In this document: one piece after another, positions 35,501 to 41,800 of the stretch
Layout of the letters: every line of letters begins with the position of its first letter
How positions within the stretch are numbered: the first letter of the stretch is position 1
Source of the DNA: Mugil cephalus
Taxonomy: Eukaryota; Chordata; Actinopteri; Mugiliformes; Mugilidae
Assembly: GCF_022458985.1 (NCBI RefSeq)
Contig: NC_061782.1
Location: 24,824,672-24,888,671 of the forward strand
DNA: 64,000 bases
Direction: 5' to 3'
Translations under genes and position numbers: made by a program
Notes under the pieces: model-generated
What the model was told of the DNA's origin: nothing
What the model saw: only the letters and a program-made list of their open reading frames with translations
Databases searched by the model: none

Positions 35501-37489
35501 GTCCCTCCATATGAGCTGGGTTCTGCGCAAGGTTTCTTCCTGTTAAAAGGGAGTTTCCGTCAGCTTAGTTCACCCTGGGGGGTGCAGAGAGAGTTTCACA
35601 CCGGATTGTTCTCTTAATATATGAAGTCGATCCATTTTACTATAAAGATACAGTTATTAGCCACAACATTATGACTACTGACAGGAGAAGTACATAACAT
35701 TACTCATCTTGCGACAATTCAGTGTTCTGTTGGGAAACTTTTGGACCTGGAATTCATGTGAACTTGATGCATGACACTCCTTGATGGCAGCAGCCATCCC
35801 CAGCACACACACACAGAAACAGTTTAGGAACAACTCAAAAAACATGAGGAACAGGACAAGGTGTTGACCTGGCCTCCAAATTCGCTAGATGCCAAACTGA
35901 TCAAGAATCTGTGGACACAATATTAGGAAGGTGGACATAAGGCTCTAAAGGTGCTTTTATACTAGTCTAAGTGTGTTTATTTCTGCTGTTAAGCTGGCAT
36001 TTAAACATGGGGGGTCTGTGGGGACTGGCTCACTTTCGGAGCCAACCTCAAGTGGCCATTTGAGAAACAGCTGCTTTAATGTGCTGCTATCATTTTTCAG
36101 GCTCGAGCAACGCCTGACTCCACCTGAGGTCGTTTGCTTTTGCCGTCTGAAAGAATGCCAAACGCAGTTCTAATGATTTATATGTGCTGCTAGATATGAG
36201 AGCACTCTGCTACGTGAATTATTTGAAATAAGAGCAGTTCAGCAGTTATTTTTATCACTAGAACAAAAACTGATCAAATATGGCAGCACTGACAAGCTTC
36301 CATACTGACAATACCATATACAGCAGCATAGAGGTGAAGAGAAAAGCTCCCAACAATCTCTACGACTTCTGTGCTGGGTGTGTCAATACTTGCAACCACA
36401 GCGATCACGGCTTTATGGCAAAGGGTGTAAATAAACAGCCCGCTACGTCCCTTTTCTTGGTCTTCGTGACGGTAGAGAGAATAGGAATACAGAGGAAATT
36501 CCAGAAGGCGTAAATAAAACCTTATCTCGGGCAGAAACATGTCCGAAGACAAACGGTGAATTGAAAATTTCCTTGTCTACTTCTTCTTTGTTAGCTTGTG
36601 ACAAATCACTGCTGACAACTTTATGCATGATGTTTTTTCAACTTTTGGCTTCCCCTTTTCTGTAGGCACTTTTCCGTGCTCCTTGAGAAAGTACTTCTTG
36701 CCTCATCTCAGTAAGTGAATCTAAAAGCATACATTTAGGATCAAGTAGAACAAAATTTCCTTTTAGACTGTGGTAACTGAAGGATGGACAGGAAATGTCA
36801 GTCACACCGTATTATGTGTCCTAACTCTTCAACTAGTTTCTATTTCTCACTGGAAATCTATTTGTCAACTGGCTCCAGCTGTCAGTTCTGAATTAACACT
36901 ATAACACTACCCTGGGACAAAGGAGACAGGGTAGGCTATTTATAAATTCTAAAACATATATATCTTAATAGATGATATTGCTGTATGAAAGTATATATGT
37001 TAATGCTATAAAAATATCTTCCTGAGTTGTAATGTTTTTTTTTCTGATGAACCACCATAGAAATATACAGAGGACACATCAAACACACCATGTCTTACAC
37101 TTTCAAATGGACGGGGACAGCAATTCAGTGTGTCTGCAATCATTCAAACTGACAACATTCAGCTGGGAATATAAAAACAGAATCAGACACTGACGTGTGC
37201 AAATGAAATGACAAGTGTGACCTCCACTCCTCGCTGCTTTAGTGTGCTCTATAAAGAGTCACATAAAACATGCTGGAAAAGTGTACACGTAATTCCATTT
37301 CTTTCTCCAGCTGCTTCAGCAGTTCCCACCCAGTAAGTCCCAGTAGCGCTGGTGAGTGTCGAGAAGCACTGGGACACATTTAATCATAAGCGCGCCCTTT
37401 GTTTGAAAGAAAATTACTTAATTACCTGATAACAATGCGCAGGGTAGCAGAAAGCAGTAGAACAGCCAGACGACCACCTGAAGATCCAT
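94..37489 (-). CDS. piezo1: Piezo-type mechanosensitive ion channel component 1, 5' portion
   Basis: PIEZO1 is a very large trimeric plasma-membrane cation channel opened by membrane tension. Only its N-terminal blade region lies here. Coding exons, in transcript order, are 37426-37489, 29255-29350, 22405-22570, 20405-20546, 19731-19968, 18352-18565, 14196-14367, 13660-13764 (8a), 13432-13539 (8b) and a candidate at 94-166. All have GT..AG borders and the phases join without a shift; exons 1-7 give exactly 364 codons. The start [20 protein letters not shown] matches the first PIEZO1 membrane helix. Exon 2 has the [16 protein letters not shown] block, exon 3 HTGWFIKT and LLFVLAH, exon 4 PDLGVCVVS, exon 5 [13 protein letters not shown], exon 6 [11 protein letters not shown] and [10 protein letters not shown], exon 7 LFGLKD and DWPVYVNPG. 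These are in the same order as mammalian PIEZO1. Exon 5 opens with a long Asp/Glu-rich linker. The rest of the gene lies left of position 94. Introns are long (about 8.1, 6.7 and 13.3 kb) and repeat-rich. Confidence 0.95.
290..600 (+). repeat. Dispersed repeat, copy 1
   Basis: AAGTA-rich sequence with the core aagcaccacacttaagtg, followed by agtattgtgttatgtagttatt and ending near cagcagtacaagga. The same run recurs in the same orientation at 25180-25505. It is a non-autonomous interspersed element, probably hAT-like. No ORF. Confidence 0.7.
912..983 (+). repeat. 5-bp microsatellite changing from GGATT to GAATT
   Basis: About five GGATT units are followed directly by about nine GAATT units in the same register. 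One G-to-A change was therefore spread through part of the array by slippage. Confidence 0.9.
1500..1615 (+). mobile_element. Tc1-like transposon 3' end fragment
   Basis: The end gatattaagaaggtggtcat followed by aatgttatgcctga matches the 3' terminus of a common fish Tc1-like element. The preceding 80 bp contain only fragments of its transposase. The rest of the element is missing. Confidence 0.6.
1620..3780. other. piezo1 intron sequence without recognised genes
   Basis: AT-rich sequence with an (AAT)n tract at 2931-2962 and several A/T homopolymers. There are no conserved ORFs and no splice-bounded open segments that I could place. Confidence 0.6.
3790..5330. mobile_element. 1.5-kb foldback (long inverted repeat) DNA element
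   Basis: The two halves are imperfect reverse complements over almost their whole length. For example, 3790-3830 pairs with 5290-5330, 4262-4460 with 4880-5070, and 4600-4625 with 4692-4720. Inverted ends are TATGAGAGGCCGTTTAGG and its counterpart. Subterminal parts are degenerate tandem repeats of about 40 bp around cactactatagtcacacac. The element is flanked by the 6-bp direct repeat CACAAG (3784-3789 and 5331-5336). The outside flanks join into a continuous copy of the dispersed repeat seen at 5500-6400, so the insertion is clean. No transposase ORF is present; it is non-autonomous. Superfamily is uncertain. Confidence 0.8.
5582..5623 (+). repeat. (ATCC)n microsatellite
   Basis: About ten uninterrupted ATCC units. 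It sits between the dispersed repeat and the broken coiled-coil copy, in the same relative place as the tract at 6413-6460. Confidence 0.9.
5625..5880 (-). pseudogene. Broken second copy of the coiled-coil gene 3' end
   Basis: The sequence at 5637-5690 repeats the 3' end of the coiled-coil gene (compare 6464-6505). Sequence at about 5790-5878 repeats its type A unit (compare 6738-6838). The part between them is rearranged and carries stops in the coiled-coil frame. Both copies are followed, on the gene strand, by an (ATCC)n tract and the same dispersed repeat. A block of roughly 830 bp has therefore been tandemly duplicated and then decayed. It is not a working gene. Confidence 0.7.
5890..6415 (+). 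repeat. Tandem copies of a dispersed teleost repeat (about 164-179 bp unit)
   Basis: A unit running from catctcatcttggggtggg through a GGAAACC..GGAGAAAACCCACAC motif to ccactgtgccaccctattta occurs three times in a row. The ggggtggg starts are near 5987, 6151 and 6329. A further copy lies near 5497, and the split copy around the foldback element makes another. Long ORFs here are by-products of the repeat and not genes. Confidence 0.75.
6413..6462 (+). repeat. (ATCC)n microsatellite next to the coiled-coil stop codon
   Basis: About twelve ATCC units with one ATCT interruption. It ends about 11 bp beyond the stop codon of the coiled-coil gene, so that gene's 3' UTR would begin in the microsatellite. 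Confidence 0.9.
6473..8779 (-). CDS. Repeat-built coiled-coil protein nested in a piezo1 intron, family not recognised
   Basis: One uninterrupted ORF of 768 codons with an ATG start, preceded in frame by TAA six bases upstream, and a TGA stop. Residues 1-42 form a short head with aromatic and basic residues ([12 protein letters not shown]). Residues 43-768 are almost entirely heptad coiled coil built of eight repeats: 43-138, 139-236, 237-334, 335-432, 433-530, 531-617, 618-715 and a partial 716-768. The full unit is 98 residues, exactly 14 heptads. Types A ([14 protein letters not shown]) and B ([14 protein letters not shown]) alternate, giving a 196-residue, 588-bp higher-order unit. There is no visible signal peptide, membrane helix or catalytic motif. 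It lies on the same strand as piezo1, inside the intron between exons 8b and 9. The preserved frame through 2.3 kb of repeats argues for selection or recent origin. Myosin-tail-like or golgin-like similarity would be generic coiled-coil resemblance. I infer a structural or scaffold role only; expression is unproven. Confidence 0.7.
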   Translation of the reverse strand: MSLKPFLSVLGTNNWARKLFRNIFGWNERDTQLKHIQELEAKLQRAEETISLQEEQVSQLSAKVESKENENQALQVDNLTDKLEKANVQSEEQKILFHKEREKCLEEEQTLRIRLQQQGEQMRELETQLKDAKEINAQLQRVEETSVFDKEHISQLSANLQSEQSENERLWDQVEYLTIELHEANIFSEEQEQLFYKDRRNYLEKEESLQIKLKLQVEHTKTLEAQLKNVEEREAELQKADETLFLQEEQICELSAELESKEDEILTLCIQVKDLTDKLESANVQSEEQKILFHKEREKCLEEEQTLRIRLQQQGEQMRELETQLKDAKEINAQLQRVEETSVFDKEHISQLSANLQSEQSENERLWDQVEYLTIELHEANIFSEEQKQLFHKDRRNYLEKEESLQIKLQQQVEQTKTLEAQLKNVEERETELRKADETLFLQEEQICELSAELESKEDEILTLCIQVEDLTDKLESANVQSEEQKILFHKEREKCLEEEQTLRIRLQQQGEQMRELESQLKDAKEINAQLQRVEDTSVFDKEHISLLYANLESEQSKNKTLWKQVDYLTNDLHGVRVYLEEQGAKYLKEKSLRIKLQQQVQRLKKLEAQLKKLEGQLQRAEETNFLQEERISQLSAKLESKENENQSLWIKVKDLTNKIERANVHSEEHKSLFHKQREKHLEEEQTLRIAFQHQVEQTRELEAQLKYTNEMNAQLQRVEEISLFQKEHISQLYVNLESEQSKNKTLWNQVKYLTKELLEDMEQEVQL
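6476..8653 (-). repeat. 294-bp coding tandem repeats (588-bp higher-order unit)
   Basis: Within the coiled-coil ORF the DNA repeats every 294 bp (98 codons), with alternating A and B types. Blocks 8072-8365, 7778-8071, 7484-7777 and 7190-7483 are the most alike, and the 588-bp neighbours differ at only scattered bases. Unit 6 (6929-7189) has lost 11 codons in frame and unit 1 has lost 2. The last unit is cut short at residue 53. The pattern suggests growth by unequal crossing-over of the two-unit block. Confidence 0.9.
8780..8990 (-). promoter_or_regulatory. Spliced 5' UTR of the nested coiled-coil gene, with an upstream ORF
   Basis: Upstream of the ATG a 43-bp leader (8780-8822) is preceded by a good acceptor (tattatttacag). 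A strong donor (TAATAG|gtaagt) stands at 8931/8930, so a 108-bp intron (8823-8930) can be removed. The upstream exon carries ATGs in a frame that stays open across the splice and stops two codons into the second exon, forming a potential uORF. The transcription start is not visible, so the upstream limit given is arbitrary. Confidence 0.5.
9050..9125. repeat. CAT/ATG-rich palindromic run upstream of the coiled-coil gene
   Basis: Repeated gatgacatcatcatcat and its reverse complement alternate, giving several TGACATCA/TGATGTCA boxes that resemble ATF/CRE sites. It lies about 120-195 bp beyond the presumed 5' UTR donor of the nested gene. It may be a promoter element or simply a trinucleotide repeat. 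Confidence 0.6.
10720..10847 (+). mobile_element. LINE-type 3' tail with (CTTAT)n
   Basis: The sequence aatttccccactgtgggatg followed by aataaagg, then about ten CTTAT units and a few CTCAT units, is the characteristic 3' end of teleost L2/Rex1-type retroposons. It sits inside the Tc1 element at 10330-12254 and is therefore younger. Confidence 0.7.
11150..11700 (+). repeat. T/C-rich dispersed element, copy in piezo1 intron
   Basis: The end cctgcatctgggtcctcacc and upstream tgtgtttcctgttttatttt blocks recur in reverse at 27470-27880, with a weaker relative at 46545-46980. It looks like the 3' part of a retroelement. No coding sequence remains. Confidence 0.6.
12791..12825 (+). repeat. Poly(G) tract
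   Basis: Thirty-five bases that are G except two C. There are seven Gs, then about 26 unbroken Gs. It can form a G-quadruplex and is hard to sequence, so its length here may be inexact. Confidence 0.85.
13432..13539 (-). CDS. piezo1: piezo1 exon 8b, second copy of the duplicated charged exon
   Basis: This 108-bp exon (36 codons, phase 0 to 0) begins [18 protein letters not shown] and ends YEDDTQ, with a CAG|gtaggc donor. Compared with exon 8a it has one extra codon (an added Val in the middle) and a few substitutions, none disabling. Similarity continues for about 45 bp past the donor and about 20 bp before the acceptor, so this is a genomic tandem duplication and not convergence. Whether both copies are used together or alternatively cannot be seen from DNA. 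Confidence 0.78.
13571..13612 (+). repeat. LINE-tail-like sequence between duplicated piezo1 exons
   Basis: The run caatttcccttgtggatcat, followed by taaagtctaagtcta, matches the tail at 15853-15900. It occupies part of the 120-bp intron between exons 8a and 8b and is absent after exon 8b. Confidence 0.6.
13660..13764 (-). CDS. piezo1: piezo1 exon 8a, first copy of a duplicated charged exon
   Basis: This 105-bp exon (35 codons, phase 0 to 0) encodes a very hydrophilic segment starting [18 protein letters not shown] and ending YEEDTP. It corresponds to the charged cytosolic linker after the exon 7 membrane region in PIEZO1. The acceptor is an AG next to a CAGCAG, so one extra Gln is possible by NAGNAG choice. 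The donor is CCG|gtaggt. It is nearly identical to the next exon 120 bp downstream. Since both are symmetric, either copy or both can be spliced in without breaking the frame. Confidence 0.82.
14486..14690 (+). mobile_element. Tc1-like transposon terminal fragment
   Basis: Begins after TA with cagtgggtatggaaaatatg and continues ttaaatttttcactctttg to aaaactgaaatatcacatgg, the left end of a widespread fish Tc1 element. The transposase region is missing. Confidence 0.75.
15600..15900 (+). mobile_element. Non-LTR retroposon 3' end
   Basis: The tail ttatttccctcgtggatcat with taaagtcagtctaagtctaagtcta, preceded by T-rich sequence, marks the end of an L2/Rex1-type retroposon in piezo1 intron 6. 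Its 5' limit is unclear. Confidence 0.6.
17361..17990 (+). mobile_element. Tc1-like transposon 5' portion, defective
   Basis: It starts after TA with cagtggtagaaagttttcag. An ATG at about 17674 begins a degraded transposase ([12 protein letters not shown]) that soon meets stops and frameshifts. No matching right end is found nearby. Confidence 0.6.
18675..18760 (+). repeat. (AGATA)n microsatellite
   Basis: About seventeen perfect AAGAT units. They are the reverse complement of the (CTTAT)n tail at 10781-10835, which suggests a retroposon tail in the opposite orientation. Confidence 0.9.
20730..21075. mobile_element. hAT-type miniature element with 8-bp target duplication
   Basis: Ends carry inverted GATTCCCAAA..GGCCC and GGGCCGCGGCCC..TTTGGGAATC motifs. 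An 8-bp direct repeat CTGTAGTA flanks the element (20722-20729 and 21076-21083). There is no transposase ORF. It lies in piezo1 intron 3. Confidence 0.75.
21100..21790 (+). mobile_element. Tc1-like transposase remnant
   Basis: The open stretch at 21394-21620 reads like the catalytic end of a Tc1 transposase ([20 protein letters not shown], then [10 protein letters not shown]). The second catalytic Asp is Asn here. A frameshift precedes the conserved [13 protein letters not shown] segment. Upstream DNA from about 21130 has further transposase pieces. It is inactive. Confidence 0.75.
23920..24110 (-). repeat. Dispersed retroelement 3' segment, copy A
   Basis: The block gagcaagcacttaattgaca, then gtggcaagaagaaactccct and a GAGAG-rich part, is the reverse of the gtttcttcctgttaaaa segment found at 35440-35600 and 48990-49146. 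It is a common teleost repeat. Confidence 0.6.
25180..25505 (+). repeat. Dispersed repeat, copy 2
   Basis: This shares the ordered blocks ttctttaagcaccacac, agtattgtgttatgtagtta and aacagcagtacaaggat with 290-600. It lies in piezo1 intron 2. Only moderate divergence separates the copies. Confidence 0.7.
27470..27935 (-). repeat. T/C-rich dispersed element, inverted copy
   Basis: This is the reverse-complement relative of 11150-11700, beginning ggtgaggacctaaatgtagg and continuing with aataaaacaggaaactc blocks. It lies in piezo1 intron 2. Small ORFs here are chance. Confidence 0.6.
32460..32526 (+). repeat. (CT)n microsatellite
   Basis: Mostly CT with occasional GT and CG interruptions. The ORFs with Arg-Glu runs on the other strand come from this tract. 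Confidence 0.9.
35440..35600 (+). repeat. Dispersed retroelement 3' segment, copy B
   Basis: Contains tatgagctgggttctgcgca then aggtttcttcctgttaaaag, a frequent teleost repeat. It is truncated before its usual tail. Confidence 0.65.
35656..35945 (+). mobile_element. Internally deleted Tc1-like element, copy A
   Basis: It opens with gccacaacattatgactact, jumps to ttcagtgttctgttgggaaa, then runs to gtgttgacctggcctccaaa and ends caatattaggaaggtggaca. The left end and 3' half of the transposon are therefore joined, with most of the transposase missing. It shares the junction with 51966-52200. Confidence 0.75.
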
Positions 37490-38640
37490 GTCAACGCACC
37501 GCAACACTCCACCGATAATCAACAGCCTTGACAACTACCAGAGAATGGGCCAGAAACACACCTCAAATAGCTCCATCGGCGTTTGATTAAATCTGACAGA
37601 GGAGTGAAAGGCCATCATTCCGAGATTCTGAGCACACGGTCTCCTCGGGTAAAAAAAAAAAAAAACAACTTCAAGAGAGTTTCCCCAAATCGACCTAAAC
37701 TTTTCGATTAACCGAGTTGATCGTCCATGTGCGCTGAGGGCGCAGCGGCGGCACCAGATTGCGCGATAGTTTGAGTGAGATGAAACTATTCGAGGAGAAA
37801 AGAAGAGCTGTTGTTGCGACGCGGGCCCAGTCTGAACTAGCACTTCTCTAGGTGGAAAATGTGATTCACGAGCAAGTCAGTCTGAGGGGCGTTTACAGAG
37901 GAGCTTTTCTCCGCTGCCGTTTGCGCTGGTCACCTCCCTGCTGTAAATATGAGTCAAACTTCCAGCTCAGCCAACACCGCACAGAACGAGACTCCGCCGA
38001 GGAGCCGTACGCTGTGTTTCACCACAAAACTTTGGTGGGATCAGAGGGGACTGTTACAAAAGTTGTCGGTGCTGCCAAAGCAAAGTGTTCCAACGTGTGT
38101 ACTTCTCACATGACCGTGTCAATTAGCACTGGAGCTCGAAATAGCTCATTCCTTGAAGCCTCTGTGCACATTCTCCACCTGATGTCAAAATCACTGGTTA
38201 ATATAAATGGCACTTTGTGCACGTGTGTCAACAGCGCCCCCTGCTGTCCAAATACGCAACGTGAAAACAGCCAATGAAACAAATGTTATTGAAAGATTTT
38301 AAATATTTCAATGCAGTTACTATTTATGTTTTTTGAGAATAGAATCAAGTCTATCTGTCTATCTGGGCTGTGTTCCTGTTGATATTTTTTGTATGAACAA
38401 ATGGTTACATATTTCACATGTTCGAAATAAAATGTATTCATTCCTGAATGTTATGATTGTCAAGATAAAATAAATGTATAGGCTTCTTTAAGTTAATTAA
38501 AGAAGATAAGTAAGAGCTTTAACGTTTAATCATAAAGCCAGAGTGTCGGAATGCAACCAAAACTCGCTTTTAATCTTGTACTGTGCCTGTAAGTAACTGT
38601 CCTATTGTATTACGTTGCAACTACTCAACACGCCCGAATA
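37490..38640. promoter_or_regulatory. piezo1: piezo1 upstream region, divergent to cdt1
   Basis: Sequence just above the piezo1 ATG is moderately CpG-rich (37600-37990) and probably carries its 5' UTR and promoter. No TATA box is obvious. A 141-codon ORF at 37852-38277 on the plus strand lacks any family feature and is not taken as a gene. Confidence 0.5.
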
Positions 38641-38688
38641 CGCCCCGCCTTCGCGTGACGTACACTGGAGGAGGCGTGCCTCTGCTGC

Positions 38689-38701
38689 TTTAGCGCGAAA
38701 A
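38689..38701 (+). promoter_or_regulatory. cdt1: E2F-like site upstream of cdt1
   Basis: TTTAGCGCGAAAA contains, on the minus strand, TTTCGCGC, a perfect match to the E2F consensus TTTSGCGC. It lies 183 bp before the cdt1 ATG inside the CpG-rich block. Mammalian CDT1 is a known E2F target at G1/S, so this is the most likely cell-cycle control element. Binding is inferred. Confidence 0.65.
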
Positions 38702-38841
38702 TTGTCTGTGTGCTTCCTGTGAAGTGCGTGTGGACGCTTCCGGAGATCTTGTTGATCGCGAGTATTTATGTTGTCCTCGTCTTTTTCTGACCTCGGATGA
38801 TATAAGACTTTATTTGCAACATTTCCACGTCGCGGCATTGT

Positions 38842-38883
38842 ATGCAAGCAGCAGTAGCAGCAGCAGCAGCAGAAGCGGGCAGG
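38842..38883 (+). other. cdt1: In-frame upstream ATG with CAG repeat before cdt1
   Basis: An ATG at 38842 is in frame with the cdt1 start and would add 14 residues, mostly alanine, read from a short GCA/GCAG-rich run. Its context (T at -3) is poor, while the downstream ATG has A at -3. The downstream ATG also places the PIP degron at the extreme N-terminus, as in mammalian CDT1. I treat this stretch as 5' UTR, with extension by alternative initiation possible but unlikely. Confidence 0.6.
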
Positions 38884-41800
38884 ATGTCTCAGGCCAGGGT
38901 TACTGACTTCTTTTCACAGAGGAAGAAAAACGCCACCGGTCCAGCGAGAGCAGCCAAGCAGCGCGTCGGCGCCGCGGTGGGCCATGGCTCTTCTAGGACA
39001 AACACGAGGTCAGTACGGTCTAAAAACAAAGACGACTTGCGTTGCACGGCCTCTGTCCGCGAAGAATTTGTCAGAGTTATCGACGAAGCGGCGGGGTTTA
39101 ACGACGGCGAGTCCGGCGCCCACAGCTCCCCGGAAGGTAAGCTCTCCAGTCCGCGGACGCCGAAGCGGAGCTCGGCAGACGCAGAGTTCGACCTCGGGGC
39201 GGCCGTATTTTCAGCCACCTTGGACCACAGCACAGCCAAGAAGAAACGGCAGGCGGAATCCGTTAACGAAGTGAAGGTCGACATTCCAGTCAAACCAACG
39301 AGGAAGTCTGCCAGGAAGAAACTCGTCCTCCAAGACGAGACACAACAGGTAATGATGGTGTAGTCCTGCTCTGGAAGTCAATTTCTAAATCCATTAAAAT
39401 AAAAGACGAAAAAAATCCTTTTTGTTACCGCGCGGAACTCGGGAATTGGACTGAAACCGAGCCAGTTTTTAACTTCAGACTGGGGGTTCGTGGTACATGC
39501 TACAATCCAGGGCTTTATTGGGAGTTTGAGTATTTAAACAGTTTATCACGCACGGGTGTCAAACATAGGGCCCGCGGGCAGCATGGATTTGCAAAGTGTG
39601 TAAACATAATGATAGCATTACATAGAAGACTGCACATGTCAGTGAAAATAACTGCTAGCCCCAATCTGCCCACCGTTTTAGTCAGAGAAATTCACAACAC
39701 CCAGGACTAAACGGCAGACGGCGACGTGCCCAAATTTCCCTTATTTTTCTTTCTTACTTTTTTGATGGAAACTACACATCAAACGTGAACATTCTCCTAA
39801 ATTCCTTGCTCTTGTGTGCACTAAAACAAATGGAAAAAAACTGGAGTTGTTGTTATCGTTTATTTGATAAGGACAGTGCACATTAATGACCCAGTCAGCG
39901 ATAGACGTAAATATGCCGGATTATAGCAACAATGCTAATTTGCATCCATAGTCCCTAGGCAGGTAACAAAAATATGACATAGAACAGGGAAATGGATCAA
40001 TAAGAGCCTATTAGCAGACCACACATTACTAAGAAGATAAAAGACTGGTCTGACATGGAAGGTGGGACAAGTCCATGTGACAAACTTATAGTATATGGTG
40101 TTATGTTACTGGTCCGACCTGTTTGGCATCAAACTGGGCTGTATGTGGCCCCCATGTAACATTTTAAAGGTCTGACTACTTTAAAAGTTTGAGATTGATG
40201 TGTGATTGATTGTTTCCCATTACTGTCATCCATCTCTGTGAAAGTGTAATACAATGGGAAATCATTCTGATACTAACCCTTAATCCATATTACAGGCTCT
40301 GCGTAAAGAAGACATTGCTTCTCTGGAGTCACGCGTCCAGGAGACGGAGAGGCACGCAGAGGAAAGCACCAGTGCAGCCTCTTCAGCTCCAATCCAGACA
40401 TCCTCCTCTCCAGCTGCTCGAGCCGCACCCCACACCTCTCATCCGAAGGCTTTGGTCTTCAGCATATCACGGGCCAAAGAGCTGGCAGCTAAAGCACAGA
40501 GGAGGAAGGAAGAGAGGGAAGCTGCCGAGAGAAAGCAGACTGAGACACAAACTGAGGACAGGTGAGCTCAGGGCATGTACACAGATCCACATGCACTTTA
40601 TTCACAGTGAATTTTCTAATATTATGTTCTGCTTTGCCCTCCCCCATGTTGTCCAGTACTGAGCAGCCAGCATACCAGCGGTACCACAACCTTGCCCAGG
40701 CAACCCCCCCAGGGCTTTCACTGCCATACCAGTACAAGGTGCTGGCTGAGAAGTTCAGGAGTATGGACACCGTGGTAGCTATGCTGTACAACCGATGCGA
40801 GACGGCAACCTTTACCAAGATCAAACGGGGAGTTCAGGACATGATGCACAAGTAAGTGGTAGGATGGATACATATTTTCAGGTTTGATGTGTAAGCTTAG
40901 TACATGACCGAGTCACATGAAACCAGCTGACAACAACAGGGCATGCTCCTAATGAGAAGACGGATGTTGTCATGGAGTCTCCTCCTTGTCAAGCCTATAG
41001 AGGTCTGTGCGTCCCTCCATGGATATACCTCCCTAGACCATCACTGACCCACCACCAAACCGGTCACACCAAACAATGTCACAGGCAGCATAACGTTCTC
41101 CACAGCCTCTCCAGACTCTTTCGCCTCTTCGTGCTCAGGCTGAACCTGCTCTCATCTGTGAAGAGCACATGGTGCTTGGTGTTGGTGAACACCAGACTTG
41201 GTGTTCTGTGGCAAATGCCAATTGAGGAGCTCATTTTATAGAGTTCTGGCAGTGCTCACCCTGTTCCTGATTGCACAAAAGAGCAGGTAACGGTCCTATT
41301 AAGGACATTTTAGGGCCCTGTCCATCTCTCAGAGTAACTGACTTGTCTCCTGTCACCATGTGCAACCTCTAGGCAGCGCCTCATGCTACCAAAAACTAGT
41401 CGGAAAAGATGACTCTCCACCCAAGAGTTTGAAATCCACAGTCACACTGTGACCAAATGGATATTTAAGGCAACTGTTACCCTCCACAGGTGTTGGGGCT
41501 GTTAGCTGCAGAAACCAACTCTCTTTCTCCTTGATTGATTGTCTTTTTCAGGCAGTTTGAGGAGAAGTGCGTGGGTCAGATAAAGACGGTGTTTCCTGAG
41601 GCATACATCTTCAGACAGGAGAAAAACATCCCAACATTCAACTCCAGCATTAAGAAGGGCAGCTACCAGCTCACCGTGGACCCCATCATTCCCTGTGGTT
41701 AGGACACACTCAATGCAAACTCGGCTTCTTCTGTTAAAGCTATTAGCTTTAACAGAATAGCTAATAGCTTTAGCTTGTTTTAACAAACTAAGGAATACCA

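Larger units (their letters stand above)
29351..37425 (-). other. piezo1: piezo1 intron 1
   Basis: An 8.1-kb intron. It contains a CT-rich microsatellite (32460-32526), a dispersed retroelement segment (35440-35600) and a deleted Tc1 derivative (35656-35945). I see no exon-like or conserved coding sequence in the remainder. Confidence 0.7.
38640..39330. promoter_or_regulatory. cdt1: CpG-rich promoter and first-exon block of cdt1
   Basis: CpG dinucleotides are frequent here (for example gaatacgccccgccttcgcg and most of cdt1 exon 1), against a CpG-poor background on both sides. The block covers the presumed core promoter, the 5' UTR and exon 1. It contains a GC-box-like CCCCGCC at about 38643 and a CRE half-site TGACGTAC at 38656-38663. 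No TATA box is evident, as usual for replication genes. Confidence 0.65.

Noticed and set aside
37852..38277. 141-codon plus-strand ORF between piezo1 and cdt1
   Set aside because: No recognisable domain and no splice or promoter support. It lies in the divergent promoter region, where CpG-rich sequence makes chance ORFs longer.
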